A stretch of DNA of 64,000 nucleotides from Runella sp. SP2 (GCF_003711225.1 NZ_CP031030.1:5084001-5148000), one strand, 5' to 3'. Positions 35,312-44,629 are shown, numbered from the stretch's first letter. Program-made: numbers and translations. Notes: generated by a model from the letters alone, not told the origin.

Positions 35312-36049
35312 TTAGTTTTTCTTACGATAATCGCCGCGAGAGAACGTTTTTTCGATAAAACAGTACATCAAAATAAAGAAGTAACGACTTCCCATTTCTT
35401 TGATTTTGAGTTTCGACTCGCCGTACTTACGATTAGTCCAGCTGTTAGGAACCACGGCGTAGCTGTATCCTCGCACAATTGCTTTGAGCGGCAATTCTAC
35501 CGTTAGGTTAAAATGGGGAGAAAGAAAAGGCTTGAGCCCTTCCATGGTTTCGCGTTTGTAGAGTTTGAAGGCATTGGTGGTATCGTTGTACTTAATGCCC
35601 ATCACCATCCGAATGATAAAATTGGCCAAACGGTTGATGACTTTTTTTATCGTCGGATAGTCATAGACATTACCCCCTTTTCCCCAACGCGACCCAAACA
35701 CTGCGTCGTAGTTTCCTTCGACCATTTTTTTGTAAAACTTCACCAAATCTTCTGGGTCATCAGACAAATCGGCCATAAAAACCGCCACGCAGTCGCCCGA
35801 AAAACGCTCAAGGCCATAGCGAACGGCGTATCCAAAACCATTCGGACCTGGGTTGGTTTCATAAACTAAGGTCGGAATTTCTTTTGACAGCTCTTGTAAA
35901 ACCTGTAAAGTTTTATCTTTTGAGTTGTCGTTGGTCACCCAAATCTCGTGCGGGATGTCGTACTTCGACAACGTTTGGTATAACGTGCCTAATGTTTGTG
36001 GCAAAGAATCTTGTTCGTTATAGGCGGGTATGACAACGCTTAATTTCAT
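35312..36049 (-). CDS. Glycosyltransferase family 2 (DPM1/polyprenyl-phosphate type)
   Basis: A 245-residue GT-A enzyme. The N-terminus MKLSVVIPAYNEQDSLPQTL and IWVTNDNSKDKT form the nucleotide-sugar site. The acidic metal motif sits in AVFMADLSDDPEDLVKFY; the ADxSDDP pattern is typical of the dolichol-phosphate mannose synthase group. NDTTNAFKLYKRETM and VELPLKAIVRGY follow. A short hydrophobic stretch near the C-terminus (YFFILMYCFI) may anchor it. It probably transfers a sugar to a lipid-phosphate carrier. It is the last gene of the minus-strand glycan cluster, 113 bases after the next GT2. Confidence 0.88.
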   Translation of the reverse strand: MKLSVVIPAYNEQDSLPQTLGTLYQTLSKYDIPHEIWVTNDNSKDKTLQVLQELSKEIPTLVYETNPGPNGFGYAVRYGLERFSGDCVAVFMADLSDDPEDLVKFYKKMVEGNYDAVFGSRWGKGGNVYDYPTIKKVINRLANFIIRMVMGIKYNDTTNAFKLYKRETMEGLKPFLSPHFNLTVELPLKAIVRGYSYAVVPNSWTNRKYGESKLKIKEMGSRYFFILMYCFIEKTFSRGDYRKKN

Positions 36050-36162
36050 CTATGTGGCAGGCCCTCTTTCGCTACGACAATTGTCTGGGCGCGGGCGTTT
36101 TATGAATGATTTTGAGAGAATGACCCTAAGAGGATTATACAGCAAAATTGGGTCATTTTGAC

Positions 36163-36978
36163 CTAATTTCCAATTTTTTCCAGTAAACGGTCGTAATACT
36201 GCAAGGTTTTCTGAACAGTATCGTCGTAAATAAAATCAAGCCATTCGTTTACATCAGCAAACATTTGGCGTCGGTTTCGGAGAAAGTAAGGGTTGGTCGT
36301 TGCGTGAACATGGCTGAGTCCTCCACGGTGTTTTCGATATTTTCCCATCGTTTCGGACAAATACCCAATTTTCCCGCGCGCAGCCAATTGAATCACCAAC
36401 GCCCAATCGCCCGCCGCCGCGCGATGATGCCATTCCGCAAAATCTTCGTTACGGAAAAAATTTCGGTACAGTAAACTGGCCGTTCCAATAAACCAACGGT
36501 CTTCCAACACATCTTTTACCGTAGAAACTGCCTTTTGGTCAGGTTCATTAAAAGGGTGGCTCGGCGAATTATCTTCGTAAATCACCTCCAAATTATGGTG
36601 ACAAATGGCAAAATCGGGGTGAGCTTCCATAAAATCGACTTGCTTTTGCAGCTTCAGCGGGTCGGTCCAATAATCATCGCCTTCACAAAGCGCCACATAG
36701 TCGCCTTGGCAAGCTTTAAGCAAAAAAAGCACGTTGTTTCGTCCCCCAAACTCCCGAGGCTCTTTCGGCCCTAAGTTTTCGGGATGCAGATACGCCCTAA
36801 TTTTGTCAGGAAACCGCTCAGCGTATTCCCGAATGATGCGCGGGGCGGCGTCAGTAGAAGCATCGTCACCCACCACAATTTCAAACGGAAAGGTCGTTTG
36901 CTGCATCAACGCACCTTCGAGCATTTGTGCAATGTACTTTTCGTGGTTGAAGGTGGGAACACAAACGCTAACTTTCAT
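36163..36978 (-). CDS. Glycosyltransferase family 2
   Basis: A 271-residue GT-A enzyme: KVSVCVPTFNHEKYIAQMLEGAL, EIVVGDDASTDAAPRII and the metal motif YVALCEGDDYWTDPLKLQKQVDFMEAHPDFAI. DDYW after the acidic pair is common in this subgroup. Its start overlaps the stop of the upstream gene by four bases (ATGA). It is clearly paralogous to that upstream gene (same DGDDYWTD.LKLQ.QVDFMEAHPDF block), so the pair arose by tandem duplication. Acceptor and donor unknown; a role in surface-polysaccharide assembly follows from the cluster. Confidence 0.88.
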   Translation of the reverse strand: MKVSVCVPTFNHEKYIAQMLEGALMQQTTFPFEIVVGDDASTDAAPRIIREYAERFPDKIRAYLHPENLGPKEPREFGGRNNVLFLLKACQGDYVALCEGDDYWTDPLKLQKQVDFMEAHPDFAICHHNLEVIYEDNSPSHPFNEPDQKAVSTVKDVLEDRWFIGTASLLYRNFFRNEDFAEWHHRAAAGDWALVIQLAARGKIGYLSETMGKYRKHRGGLSHVHATTNPYFLRNRRQMFADVNEWLDFIYDDTVQKTLQYYDRLLEKIGN

Positions 36979-37949
36979 CGGGAAGATTCTTTCAAACGGT
37001 GAGGTAATAGCGCAAAGAAGCTATAAACGTTCATCATCCACTTTGGAAGCACGTAATCTCGGATAATTTCTTTGGAAATTTCGCGAGGAGGTTGTCCCAA
37101 TTGAAGGTATTTCAACGCCAACCTTGCGCGGCGGAAGTAGCTTTTTTGATACTGTCGGGCATCGAGAAGCATTCGGTAGTAACGCGCGATGTTGAGCCGC
37201 AACAGCGAGTGGTGGCGATACTCTAATTCTTTATCAATGCCTTCGTACATCGCAATTCGGTTGTACAAAAAGCGCGCATCGCGGTAGTGGTCTTTAAAAC
37301 TTGCCCCTCCTCTATTTTTTCGATACACAGACATTACGCCTGGTACGTACCCAATTGGGCCGTGTTTGGCCAAAATCACGTAACGCGGAATATCTCCACT
37401 CGACGATTTCAAAAACCACTCGGGGTAGTGCATAATGCCATTTTTAAACATCACCGCCGACGTGGCCATGAACCAAATTTCGTCTTCCCCGACCAAATCG
37501 GCCGCCGTAATGACCTCTTTCTGGTCGGGTGCATTGAGTTCGTGTGAGGGCGTACCGTCTTCGTAGGTAATGAGGGCATTATGAAAACAAGCCGAAAAAT
37601 CAGGATGCGCCTCCATGAAATCGACTTGGCGTTGCAGTTTCTGGTCGTCGGTCCAGTAATCGTCCCCGTCCATCGGGGCAATGTACGTTCCTTTGGCCAA
37701 TTTGAGGGTTTCGATGGTATTGAAAAGGCCATTTTGCCCCAAATTTTTGGAATGCAAAACAGCCTTTACTTTATCAGGATATTTTTCTTGGTAAGCGAGT
37801 ATGGTTTCTTGCGCACCATCCGTCGAGCAATCGTCTCCTACCAATATTTCAATATCGAAATTTGTTTTCTGGGACAACGCACTTTCAATGGCTTTGCCAA
37901 TAAATTCTTTCTGGTTGTACGTAAGAATCGCAACGCTTACTTTAATCAT
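36975..37949 (-). CDS. Glycosyltransferase family 2 (paralogue of the next gene)
   Basis: A 324-residue GT-A protein. IKVSVAILTYNQKEFIGKAIESAL and EILVGDDCSTDGAQETI are followed by YIAPMDGDDYWTDDQKLQRQVDFMEAHPDFSACFHNALITYEDG, nearly the same as in the following paralogue. The C-terminal ~100 residues are longer than in that paralogue and rich in basic residues and Tyr (YYRMLLDARQYQKSYFRRARLALKYLQLG), possibly a membrane-surface helix. It overlaps the PhyH gene upstream and the GT2 gene downstream by four bases each, so three genes are translationally coupled. Confidence 0.88.
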   Translation of the reverse strand: MIKVSVAILTYNQKEFIGKAIESALSQKTNFDIEILVGDDCSTDGAQETILAYQEKYPDKVKAVLHSKNLGQNGLFNTIETLKLAKGTYIAPMDGDDYWTDDQKLQRQVDFMEAHPDFSACFHNALITYEDGTPSHELNAPDQKEVITAADLVGEDEIWFMATSAVMFKNGIMHYPEWFLKSSSGDIPRYVILAKHGPIGYVPGVMSVYRKNRGGASFKDHYRDARFLYNRIAMYEGIDKELEYRHHSLLRLNIARYYRMLLDARQYQKSYFRRARLALKYLQLGQPPREISKEIIRDYVLPKWMMNVYSFFALLPHRLKESSR

Positions 37950-38782
37950 ACGGCAGGTGTTGGTGAAGCAAAAACAGCTTCAAGTTGTTCTACAGTTGGA
38001 AAATTTGGTGTCACCAATTCAGCCTCTGGTTTGTATATATACGCCATTGGATAACCTCTTTCAATAAAAGTAGCTTCGGCCAAGTTGTTATAACGAAGCT
38101 GCACCGACCAGCGAATGTTATTAGTGATATTATTGCCCGATTGGTGTACCAAGAATGCTGAGAAAATCAACAAATCTCCTACTTGGAATTCGGTTTGGAC
38201 AAAATCCTCGTCGTTCAGTTGAGCGGTAATTCCTCCTTGATATCCCGACGTACTCGACTCCAACAGTCCCCAAGTGTGACTACGCGGAATTACTTGTAAC
38301 GCGCCTAAATCGGCACCTGCGTCCACCATCGGAAACCAAATCACCGTACTATCGAGCGAGCCTTGACCCGTACGCCAATCTTGGTGGGCATCGAGTTTCC
38401 AGTGCTTACTACCGTCTTTTGATAGAAAACGGCTATTGAATTGCATGGCAGGACGAGCGCCAATAACGGGCTGCTCGATGCCAACTTCTTTTAAGAGATT
38501 GACAATTTTTTCACTTACCGCAAACTGGTGAAGCGACAAGCTATGCTGAACCGTAACGCCTGTATTTCTAAAGGCCGTAAAATCTTTTTCAAAAAACTCA
38601 AACATCGCGTTTTCGAAAGCATCACGGTCATTAATATCAACGGTACGCCCCGTAACGTGCTTTATCTGAACGGCAAATATTTCACGTGCTTCGCGGTAGA
38701 TGTTTTCCACCACGCTTTTATCTAAGAAGTTGCGAATGAGTAAAAACCCATCTTGACGAAATTGCTCTGCTAATGTTGACAT
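37946..38782 (-). CDS. Phytanoyl-CoA dioxygenase (PhyH) family protein
   Basis: A 278-residue Fe(II)/2-oxoglutarate-dependent oxygenase of the PhyH group. The iron site is recognisable: His133-Gln-Asp135 in KLDAHQDWRTGQG and the distal His213 in FSAFLVHQSGNN. IRWSVQLRYN supplies the Arg that binds 2-oxoglutarate. The segment LGALQVIPRSHTWGL is characteristic. Such enzymes hydroxylate a wide range of small molecules, and in glycan clusters they may modify a sugar. It is translationally coupled to two glycosyltransferases downstream (ATGA overlap). The substrate is unknown. Confidence 0.88.
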   Translation of the reverse strand: MSTLAEQFRQDGFLLIRNFLDKSVVENIYREAREIFAVQIKHVTGRTVDINDRDAFENAMFEFFEKDFTAFRNTGVTVQHSLSLHQFAVSEKIVNLLKEVGIEQPVIGARPAMQFNSRFLSKDGSKHWKLDAHQDWRTGQGSLDSTVIWFPMVDAGADLGALQVIPRSHTWGLLESSTSGYQGGITAQLNDEDFVQTEFQVGDLLIFSAFLVHQSGNNITNNIRWSVQLRYNNLAEATFIERGYPMAYIYKPEAELVTPNFPTVEQLEAVFASPTPAV

Positions 38783-38891
38783 GGTACTAATCTGTTTGGT
38801 TTAACAACCTTCAATGTTACGAATCATGGCCTTTTGAAAGTATGACCTTGGTCAAAAATCAAAAGTAAAGTTACAACAAACCTTCCAACTT

Positions 38892-39830
38892 TTAATCTTC
38901 CCAAACGGCATAGCCAAAACCAGCCGCACCAAAACCGTTGCCATTGTACAGTAAATACTTTTTACCCTTGTGTTCGTAGCAATAAGCATAGTCAATCATG
39001 TTGTAATCAAAGTCACCTGGTGTCTCTGATTTATGAATCCCTACCAAATGGTCTTTTCGCTCCCAATGCTCTCCATCCACCGATTCGGCATAGCCAAGGC
39101 GATAGCTCTGGTTGCGGTCGGTACGGTAGTCGCGCGTGTGGCGGAATGAATAGTACATTTTGTAAATACCGTCTTCTTTAAACACACTCGGACGACCAAC
39201 AGCATGCAAGAAATCGTCAAAATCGAGCGTTGGTACATCACTGATATTCCAGTAAATACCATCGGTAGAAGTGGCCGACTGACAACGATAGTAGGGCTCA
39301 GGGTAGCCGTGGATGTACTCACATTTATGCCCTGAAATGTACCACATCCGCCACGTTCCGTCTTCTTCACGCATCACCGAAGGCTGCGCCGCCCAAATGG
39401 GGTTTTGAATGCTACGGTCCATGATAGGCCCCGTAAACATCTTTTTGAAAGTCAACCCACCGTCGTGACTTACCGAAAGTCCCATCGAAAGGCGGTATGA
39501 GTTGTGGGTACGATTCCAACCCGTGTAGTACAACCAAATATCGCCGTTGGGCATATCAACAAACCACGCTGGCATGGCGCCCGTTTCGTCGTATTCACCT
39601 GGGCCACCAAGCTCCAATACGGGCTTGTCGTGGATGTATAAAATCTTTTTAGGGTCATCATAATCCACGTCGATAAAAGTAGGACGAGATTGCCCTTTGT
39701 CATCGCGTGACGAGAAATAAATACGTAAAAAATCAGGGTGCTTGTACGCATACGGCACTTGCGCGTGCGAACGACTGTGCGCCAACGACCCATCTGGTTT
39801 ATAAATTACTCCTTTTTTTTGCCAAGCCAT
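38892..39830 (-). CDS. Cytoplasmic five-bladed beta-propeller glycosidase-like protein
   Basis: A 312-residue protein without signal peptide. The repeats DIWLYYTGWN, WRMWYISG, YKMYYSFRH and YLLYNGNGFG are the recurring strand-turn blocks of the GH32/43/130-like five-bladed propeller, with a short FSSRDDKG block near the N-terminus and acidic residues (DETGAMPAW, GRPSVFKEDG) at equivalent positions. I cannot assign catalytic residues. It sits between a PhyH-like gene and a methyltransferase within a biosynthetic cluster, which is unusual for a hydrolase; a role in modifying, trimming or phosphorolysis of a precursor is possible. Function inferred from fold only. Confidence 0.72.
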   Translation of the reverse strand: MAWQKKGVIYKPDGSLAHSRSHAQVPYAYKHPDFLRIYFSSRDDKGQSRPTFIDVDYDDPKKILYIHDKPVLELGGPGEYDETGAMPAWFVDMPNGDIWLYYTGWNRTHNSYRLSMGLSVSHDGGLTFKKMFTGPIMDRSIQNPIWAAQPSVMREEDGTWRMWYISGHKCEYIHGYPEPYYRCQSATSTDGIYWNISDVPTLDFDDFLHAVGRPSVFKEDGIYKMYYSFRHTRDYRTDRNQSYRLGYAESVDGEHWERKDHLVGIHKSETPGDFDYNMIDYAYCYEHKGKKYLLYNGNGFGAAGFGYAVWED

Positions 39831-39956
39831 TTTTGTTTGCAGTTTACTGTTTTCAGGTTTTCTGCTTTGTGTTTTTGATAATGTATCGTCTAATCGGTTG
39901 AGAGCAGCCCTCTGATACCATCTGTTTTGCGTCAGACGACAGTCAGACGCGCTAAA

Positions 39957-39977
39957 GTCGGGTTGTGAGCAACCCTC
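39957..39977. repeat. Dispersed hairpin, GGGTTG family
   Basis: GGGTTG and CAACCC around TGAG, with the usual leading GTC and trailing TC. It sits just downstream of the methyltransferase gene (39988) on the minus strand, in a 157-base gap that holds nothing else recognisable. Confidence 0.85.
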
Positions 39978-39987
39978 AACACTAACA

Positions 39988-40863
39988 CTAGGCTTTTTCT
40001 GCTCTCAAACGCCAGTTATCCACAAAATCTTTGCCTGGGATTGGCAAATCAATGTCAATTTCAGGAGCTTTGGCAGCGACGGTATATTCCATCACATAAA
40101 AGCAGTTGCCAAAAATATAGTGCAATTTGAAGTTTTCAACGTTGGCAGGCAAATCGGCGATGGGCACCTCGGCACGGAACAACGGGTTGGCTTTCCAAAG
40201 TGTCTGGTACGTAGGTTCGTTGCGAAGCCACGGCGCCATACTTTCGTCTCCAATCACTACTTTTCCTCCTACTTTCACCACCCGAGTAAGTTCCGTAAAG
40301 GCTTTTTTACGTTCCGAAAATGTATTGATTCCCCCAAAGTGAAATACAGAATCAAACGTACCGTCCGCAAAAGGCAAGTACGAACCATTTCCCAAAAAGA
40401 AATGAATATTTACGTCCTCGGCCTTCAATTTCTGCGTAGCAAGTCGCAACATATTGGGTGAAAGATCCGACAATACTGCCGTTCCGCCTGGGCTAATTTG
40501 CTCAATAATCAAGGCCGAATCTTTTCCAGTTCCTGCTCCTACTTCAAGCACAGTTTGGCCAGGTTGCAAGTTCATCAATCCAATCATAAATTGGCGAGTA
40601 GCCGCTTCATCAGAGTGATTCAATGTTTCAAACACCCACGAAACGCCGCGGTCATAGCGTTGATACGCTTGGTCGTAGAGATGCTGCTCGCGGGCATCAT
40701 CCTCAAACAACTCACGCGGATGCACCATGTCGATGATGTTTGAATCCAACACAGGATAAACTGTGCCATCGGGAGCGGTAAGCGATTGGCCATCTTCGGC
40801 AACTTGTAGCGGCTGTCCCGTTTTAGGGCAAACCAATGAAGCAAGGAATTGAGTATGTGTCAT
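39988..40863 (-). CDS. Methyltransferase with N-terminal Trm112-like domain
   Basis: A 291-residue SAM-dependent methyltransferase. The first ~50 residues (FLASLVCPKTGQPLQVAEDGQSLTAPDGTVYPVLDSNIIDMV) resemble a Trm112/YbaR-type zinc-ribbon-like domain; only one of the usual cysteines is clear. The catalytic part is Methyltransf_11: VLEVGAGTGKDSALII, GTAVLSDLSPNMLRLA, and FADGTFDSVFHFGGINTFSERKKAFTELTRVVKVGGKVVIGDE. It lies in the middle of the glycan cluster, 95 bases from the GT-C gene. It probably methylates a sugar or lipid intermediate; the exact substrate is unknown. Confidence 0.85.
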   Translation of the reverse strand: MTHTQFLASLVCPKTGQPLQVAEDGQSLTAPDGTVYPVLDSNIIDMVHPRELFEDDAREQHLYDQAYQRYDRGVSWVFETLNHSDEAATRQFMIGLMNLQPGQTVLEVGAGTGKDSALIIEQISPGGTAVLSDLSPNMLRLATQKLKAEDVNIHFFLGNGSYLPFADGTFDSVFHFGGINTFSERKKAFTELTRVVKVGGKVVIGDESMAPWLRNEPTYQTLWKANPLFRAEVPIADLPANVENFKLHYIFGNCFYVMEYTVAAKAPEIDIDLPIPGKDFVDNWRLRAEKA

Positions 40864-40958
40864 TCTATTAGGATTCTAAACTAATCATCAAGAGGGTCAA
40901 AATTAACGCATCTTTTATACTTTGGCAAAGATGGTTTCTTGGCCAAAGGAGGGATTTA

Positions 40959-42542
40959 TTATTCGGTTCGTACAAAAACGCGGGTATTTTCTACTTCTCC
41001 CACGAGTCGATAGTGCGCTTCAATCAAGGCTTTAAGTTCGGGAAAAGCTTCGTGCGCTTGCGTTGCGCGGTCGTAGAGCCACAAACTATTCGGGCCTACG
41101 GCATCTACAAAGACTTTAGGAGTATTTTGTTTTAAATCAGCCAGATAGCGTTTGTAATAAATCTCTCGCATCGGATGCAGATAAATACATCGTTCCGAAT
41201 GGTTCTCGGCCGTTCCTTGGGGCATTTGTGTTTCTACGTGATACCGACACATCCAACCCCAAATCACCAAACGGTCGCTGGGGGTGGCATATTTTTGTAT
41301 CAATTTCGACACTTGGCTTACAGGCACGCGGTGGTCAGCCGTCGAAAAATAAGCATTGAGTGGCTCACGTTTCAGTACTTTGTATCCAAACCAACCTACC
41401 CACACGCTTACTGTCAATATCGCCAGCATTGCAAATGCTTTAGGTTTAAAGACCAAGGTATTGATACCCAACGCCGCCATCAATCCAAATGGATAGATGC
41501 ACAGATTGAGGTAATGTACAAAATCATTTCCCGACTTGGTGGCGGCATACAACGCAGTCAATAGCCAAAGCACGGCAAAATAGAACATTGTTGTTTTATT
41601 TTTTCCTCCTCTAAAAGCCAACAATACCAACGGCAGGGTAGTCAGCAAAAACGCCATAAAACTGGGGCTTTTGGCAAAAAAATGCGGCAAACGAAGAATC
41701 GAATCAGTCAACGAGCTACCGCCCGCGTAGATGAGGTTTCCAAGAACGTAAAAATTCCAAAAATCGTCGAGCACATCGTACGTCCACGCCCACACCAAGG
41801 TCAATATCGGGAACGTCACCGCTCCAAGCACCAATGCGCTGAGTTTGGTTATCTTTTTCTCCGTATTCCACCCCTGTATAATTGCAAATAGCCCAATCAC
41901 CGCAGCTTGAGGCACTACTTGAATTTTAGCAAATGGACTCATACCTAAGACCAGCCCAAGCAAAAACCAAGGAGCTATTTTTAGCGACGGATTCCAATTT
42001 TTGGACAATAACCAAAGCCCTATATTTAATATCAAAACGGGAAGTTGTTCGCTCGAATAATGCACATAATCAGCTTCCTGTGTAAAAGTAAGTAAAAATA
42101 ACGGCGGCAAGAGCGCAACGCGAGCGGCGTCTTCTCCCCACCAATTTTTCAGACTGCGGTAAAAAAACCACAGACTTCCCAACACACAAAGCAAGCCCAC
42201 CAAACGCCCCGAAGTATAATCTATCGCTCTTCCAAAAAACGATGGCAGCAAAAGAGCATAATTATCGAGCGGGCCAATGGTAGTCCCATCCACCGACTGC
42301 CAATAAATAGGATACTGTTTGAGGGTAATGGCGTGGGCCAACATTTGACTTTCGTCGGGGTTGATTTCTTGGTTAAAAATCACCACGGGCAAGCGCATAA
42401 ACAACAACAAAGCTGCTGCTACTCCCAGAAAAAGAATTTCTTGAAAGCGCTTATTTTTCCATAATGCCAGTACTACTATCACTCCTGCAAGGAGATAGCC
42501 AAGGGCAAAATACACTATGGGAAAATCGTCGAAACTCAACAC
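40959..42542 (-). CDS. GT-C type membrane glycosyltransferase (ArnT/PMT-like)
   Basis: A 527-residue polytopic membrane protein with about ten hydrophobic helices and a soluble C-terminal part. The first external loop contains the acidic pair INPDESQMLAHAITL, the motif expected at the catalytic site of GT-C enzymes that use polyprenyl-phosphate sugars as donors. It is followed by DGTTIGPLDNYALLLPSFFGRAIDYTSGRLVGLL. The C-terminus (QMPQGTAENHSERCIYLHPMREIYYKRYLADLK) is periplasmic. The neighbour GtrB-like GT2 (42579) would supply the lipid-linked sugar, so the pair forms a plausible donor-synthase/transferase module for glycan decoration. Acceptor unknown. Confidence 0.82.
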   Translation of the reverse strand: MLSFDDFPIVYFALGYLLAGVIVVLALWKNKRFQEILFLGVAAALLLFMRLPVVIFNQEINPDESQMLAHAITLKQYPIYWQSVDGTTIGPLDNYALLLPSFFGRAIDYTSGRLVGLLCVLGSLWFFYRSLKNWWGEDAARVALLPPLFLLTFTQEADYVHYSSEQLPVLILNIGLWLLSKNWNPSLKIAPWFLLGLVLGMSPFAKIQVVPQAAVIGLFAIIQGWNTEKKITKLSALVLGAVTFPILTLVWAWTYDVLDDFWNFYVLGNLIYAGGSSLTDSILRLPHFFAKSPSFMAFLLTTLPLVLLAFRGGKNKTTMFYFAVLWLLTALYAATKSGNDFVHYLNLCIYPFGLMAALGINTLVFKPKAFAMLAILTVSVWVGWFGYKVLKREPLNAYFSTADHRVPVSQVSKLIQKYATPSDRLVIWGWMCRYHVETQMPQGTAENHSERCIYLHPMREIYYKRYLADLKQNTPKVFVDAVGPNSLWLYDRATQAHEAFPELKALIEAHYRLVGEVENTRVFVRTE

Positions 42543-42578
42543 AACTACTTATTGATTATTTGCTGATGAACACTGTTT

Positions 42579-43523
42579 TTAACTTATGTCTTCTACTTTC
42601 TCAATAAAATCGCGGTACTGAAGCACGGGAATAAATTGCTGTTGGGTACGGTATTGAAGCACCATAAAAACAAGAAAAAGCGAAATCAAAAACGATTGAA
42701 GTACCACAATCAACAAGGCCGAACTGAGCGTAGATGCCCACCCTGGCGAGGCGTCGTTCATCCATTTCAAAAACAATACGACACAAATGACCAACAACGC
42801 CGCCAATGACATCCCAATCGAGAAGATTAAAATGCGAACTGCCGTTACGTCAATCAGCACCGAAATCGTACTCAGTCCGTGCAATACCAGCGACACAAAA
42901 TTCATCTTGCTTTCACCCGCCAAACGTTTTCCCCGCTCGGTAGGAATGGCTACATACGGAATCCGTGATCTAATAATACCCCCAGGAAAATTGTTCCATA
43001 TTTCAGAGACGCGCACAAGGTTTTGCAAACGTCGCTGCGGAATCAATGAGAAGTTTCCAAACGTAATCACTTTCCCCGTCAACTGACGAAAGATAAATTT
43101 ATAAATACCGTAGAAAAAACGAAAAGTAAAGCTCTCTTGGCGTTTGGTACGTTGCGCAAACACAATACGGTCAGGTGCTTTTTCTGAAGCCGCGACTAGG
43201 GCGTTAATGTCTTTAGGAGCATCTTCGCCATCGGCATCCATCACAATCACTTTTTCGCACGATACCTCTTTGGCGATGTAAGACAACCCAATCGCAATAG
43301 CTCGTTGATGTCCCAAATTGCGATATAGACGCACAATTTGCACCTGTTGCCCCCGAAACGCCACCAAATGTTCTAAATCTTGACTAGAACAATCATCTAC
43401 AATAACCAAAGACGTAGTGGCCAACAATTCGGCCACTACGTCTTGATTAATGCGTTCGATAAGCAGGTTTAACGCCTCCCAATCGTTGTATTGCGGTATG
43501 AGTATGACGTATTTTGAAGTCAT
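42579..43523 (-). CDS. GtrB-like glycosyltransferase family 2 with C-terminal membrane helices
   Basis: A 314-residue GT-A enzyme: VILIPQYNDWEALNLLIERIN, LVIVDDCSSQDLEHL, and the metal motif VIVMDADGEDAPKDINALV. Two hydrophobic helices lie at the C-terminus (RILIFSIGMSLAALLVICVVLFL and ALLIVVLQSFLISLFLVFMVLQYR). That is the domain plan of bactoprenol glucosyltransferases such as GtrB, which attach a sugar to undecaprenyl phosphate on the cytoplasmic side. Its gene is 36 bases upstream of the GT-C gene and 32 bases downstream of the SDR, with all three on the minus strand. Confidence 0.88.
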   Translation of the reverse strand: MTSKYVILIPQYNDWEALNLLIERINQDVVAELLATTSLVIVDDCSSQDLEHLVAFRGQQVQIVRLYRNLGHQRAIAIGLSYIAKEVSCEKVIVMDADGEDAPKDINALVAASEKAPDRIVFAQRTKRQESFTFRFFYGIYKFIFRQLTGKVITFGNFSLIPQRRLQNLVRVSEIWNNFPGGIIRSRIPYVAIPTERGKRLAGESKMNFVSLVLHGLSTISVLIDVTAVRILIFSIGMSLAALLVICVVLFLKWMNDASPGWASTLSSALLIVVLQSFLISLFLVFMVLQYRTQQQFIPVLQYRDFIEKVEDIS

Positions 43524-43555
43524 TGAGTGTGTTATCAGTTTAACAGATAACAGTT

Positions 43556-44629
43556 CTACACCGTCATCGCCAAACGAGCGGCGATACCGTCGTGGATTTG
43601 AACAAGTGTTTGTTCAAGGTTATAAGTCCAGTTCCAATCTGGGTAGTGGCTCTTAAATTTCGTCAAGTCACTTACGTACCAAATGTGGTCACCGATACGG
43701 TTGGTTTCTGAGTAATGATATGTCAATTTTTTACCCGCAATTTTCTCACAAATCGCGATAGCTTCCAACATTGAGCAGTTGGCATAGCGGCCACCGCCTG
43801 CGTTGTAGGCTTCTCCTGGACGTGGGTTTTGGTAAAAATGCCAGAACATATTCACCAAGTCGTAGCTGTGGATATTGTCACGGACTTGCTTTCCTTTGTA
43901 ACCAAAAATAGTGTAAGGGTTACCCGTAATCGTACACTTCATCAAATACGCCAAAAATCCGTGCAACTGCGCACCTGAGTGGTTAGGACCAGTCAAACAT
44001 CCACCACGGAATACCCCTACTTTCATGCCAAAATAACGGCCGTACTCTTGGCACATAATATCTGCCGCTACTTTCGACGCTCCAAAAATAGAGTGTTTGG
44101 TATGGTCAAGGCTATGGTGTTCGTCAATACCATTTTTGAAATATGCGTGGTCTTCCGAAATCTCCCAACGGCTCTCTAGTTCTACCAATGGCAAGTAATT
44201 AGGGTTATCGCCATATACTTTGTTGGTCGAAGTAAAAATAAATACCGCCTCTGGGCAGTTTTGGCGGGTCATTTCAAGCATGTTGAGCGTTCCGACCGCG
44301 TTTACTCCGAAGTCAGTAAAAGGCTCACGTGCCGCCCAGTCGTGGCTTGGTTGAGCCGCGGCATGAACGATTAGCTTAATGTCGGCACCATATTCTTTAA
44401 AAATGGGCTCCAACTGGCTCACTTCACGGATATCAGCGCTGTAGTGCTTATAATTCGTGTACGCATCTTGCAAACGGTTACGGTTCCATTCCGTATTTCC
44501 GTCTTGCCCAAAGAAATATTGACGTAAATTATTATCTACCCCAATCACGAGGTCAAATTTATCAGCAAAAAAAGCGACCGACTCGCTTCCAATCAATCCA
44601 GCCGAACCAGTGACAAGTGCAATGTTCAT
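43556..44629 (-). CDS. NAD-dependent epimerase/dehydratase (CDP-paratose 2-epimerase-like SDR)
   Basis: A 357-residue extended SDR. The NAD site is [20 protein letters not shown] (GxxGxxG) with [36 protein letters not shown] holds the active-site Ser/Thr region. [51 protein letters not shown] resembles CDP-paratose 2-epimerase (TylE). Odd point: the usual catalytic YxxxK reads F(182)GASK(186), with Phe in place of Tyr. Other motifs and length are normal, so the gene looks functional; this may be a feature of the subgroup. It is the first gene of the glycan cluster. Confidence 0.88.
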   Translation of the reverse strand: MNIALVTGSAGLIGSESVAFFADKFDLVIGVDNNLRQYFFGQDGNTEWNRNRLQDAYTNYKHYSADIREVSQLEPIFKEYGADIKLIVHAAAQPSHDWAAREPFTDFGVNAVGTLNMLEMTRQNCPEAVFIFTSTNKVYGDNPNYLPLVELESRWEISEDHAYFKNGIDEHHSLDHTKHSIFGASKVAADIMCQEYGRYFGMKVGVFRGGCLTGPNHSGAQLHGFLAYLMKCTITGNPYTIFGYKGKQVRDNIHSYDLVNMFWHFYQNPRPGEAYNAGGGRYANCSMLEAIAICEKIAGKKLTYHYSETNRIGDHIWYVSDLTKFKSHYPDWNWTYNLEQTLVQIHDGIAARLAMTV

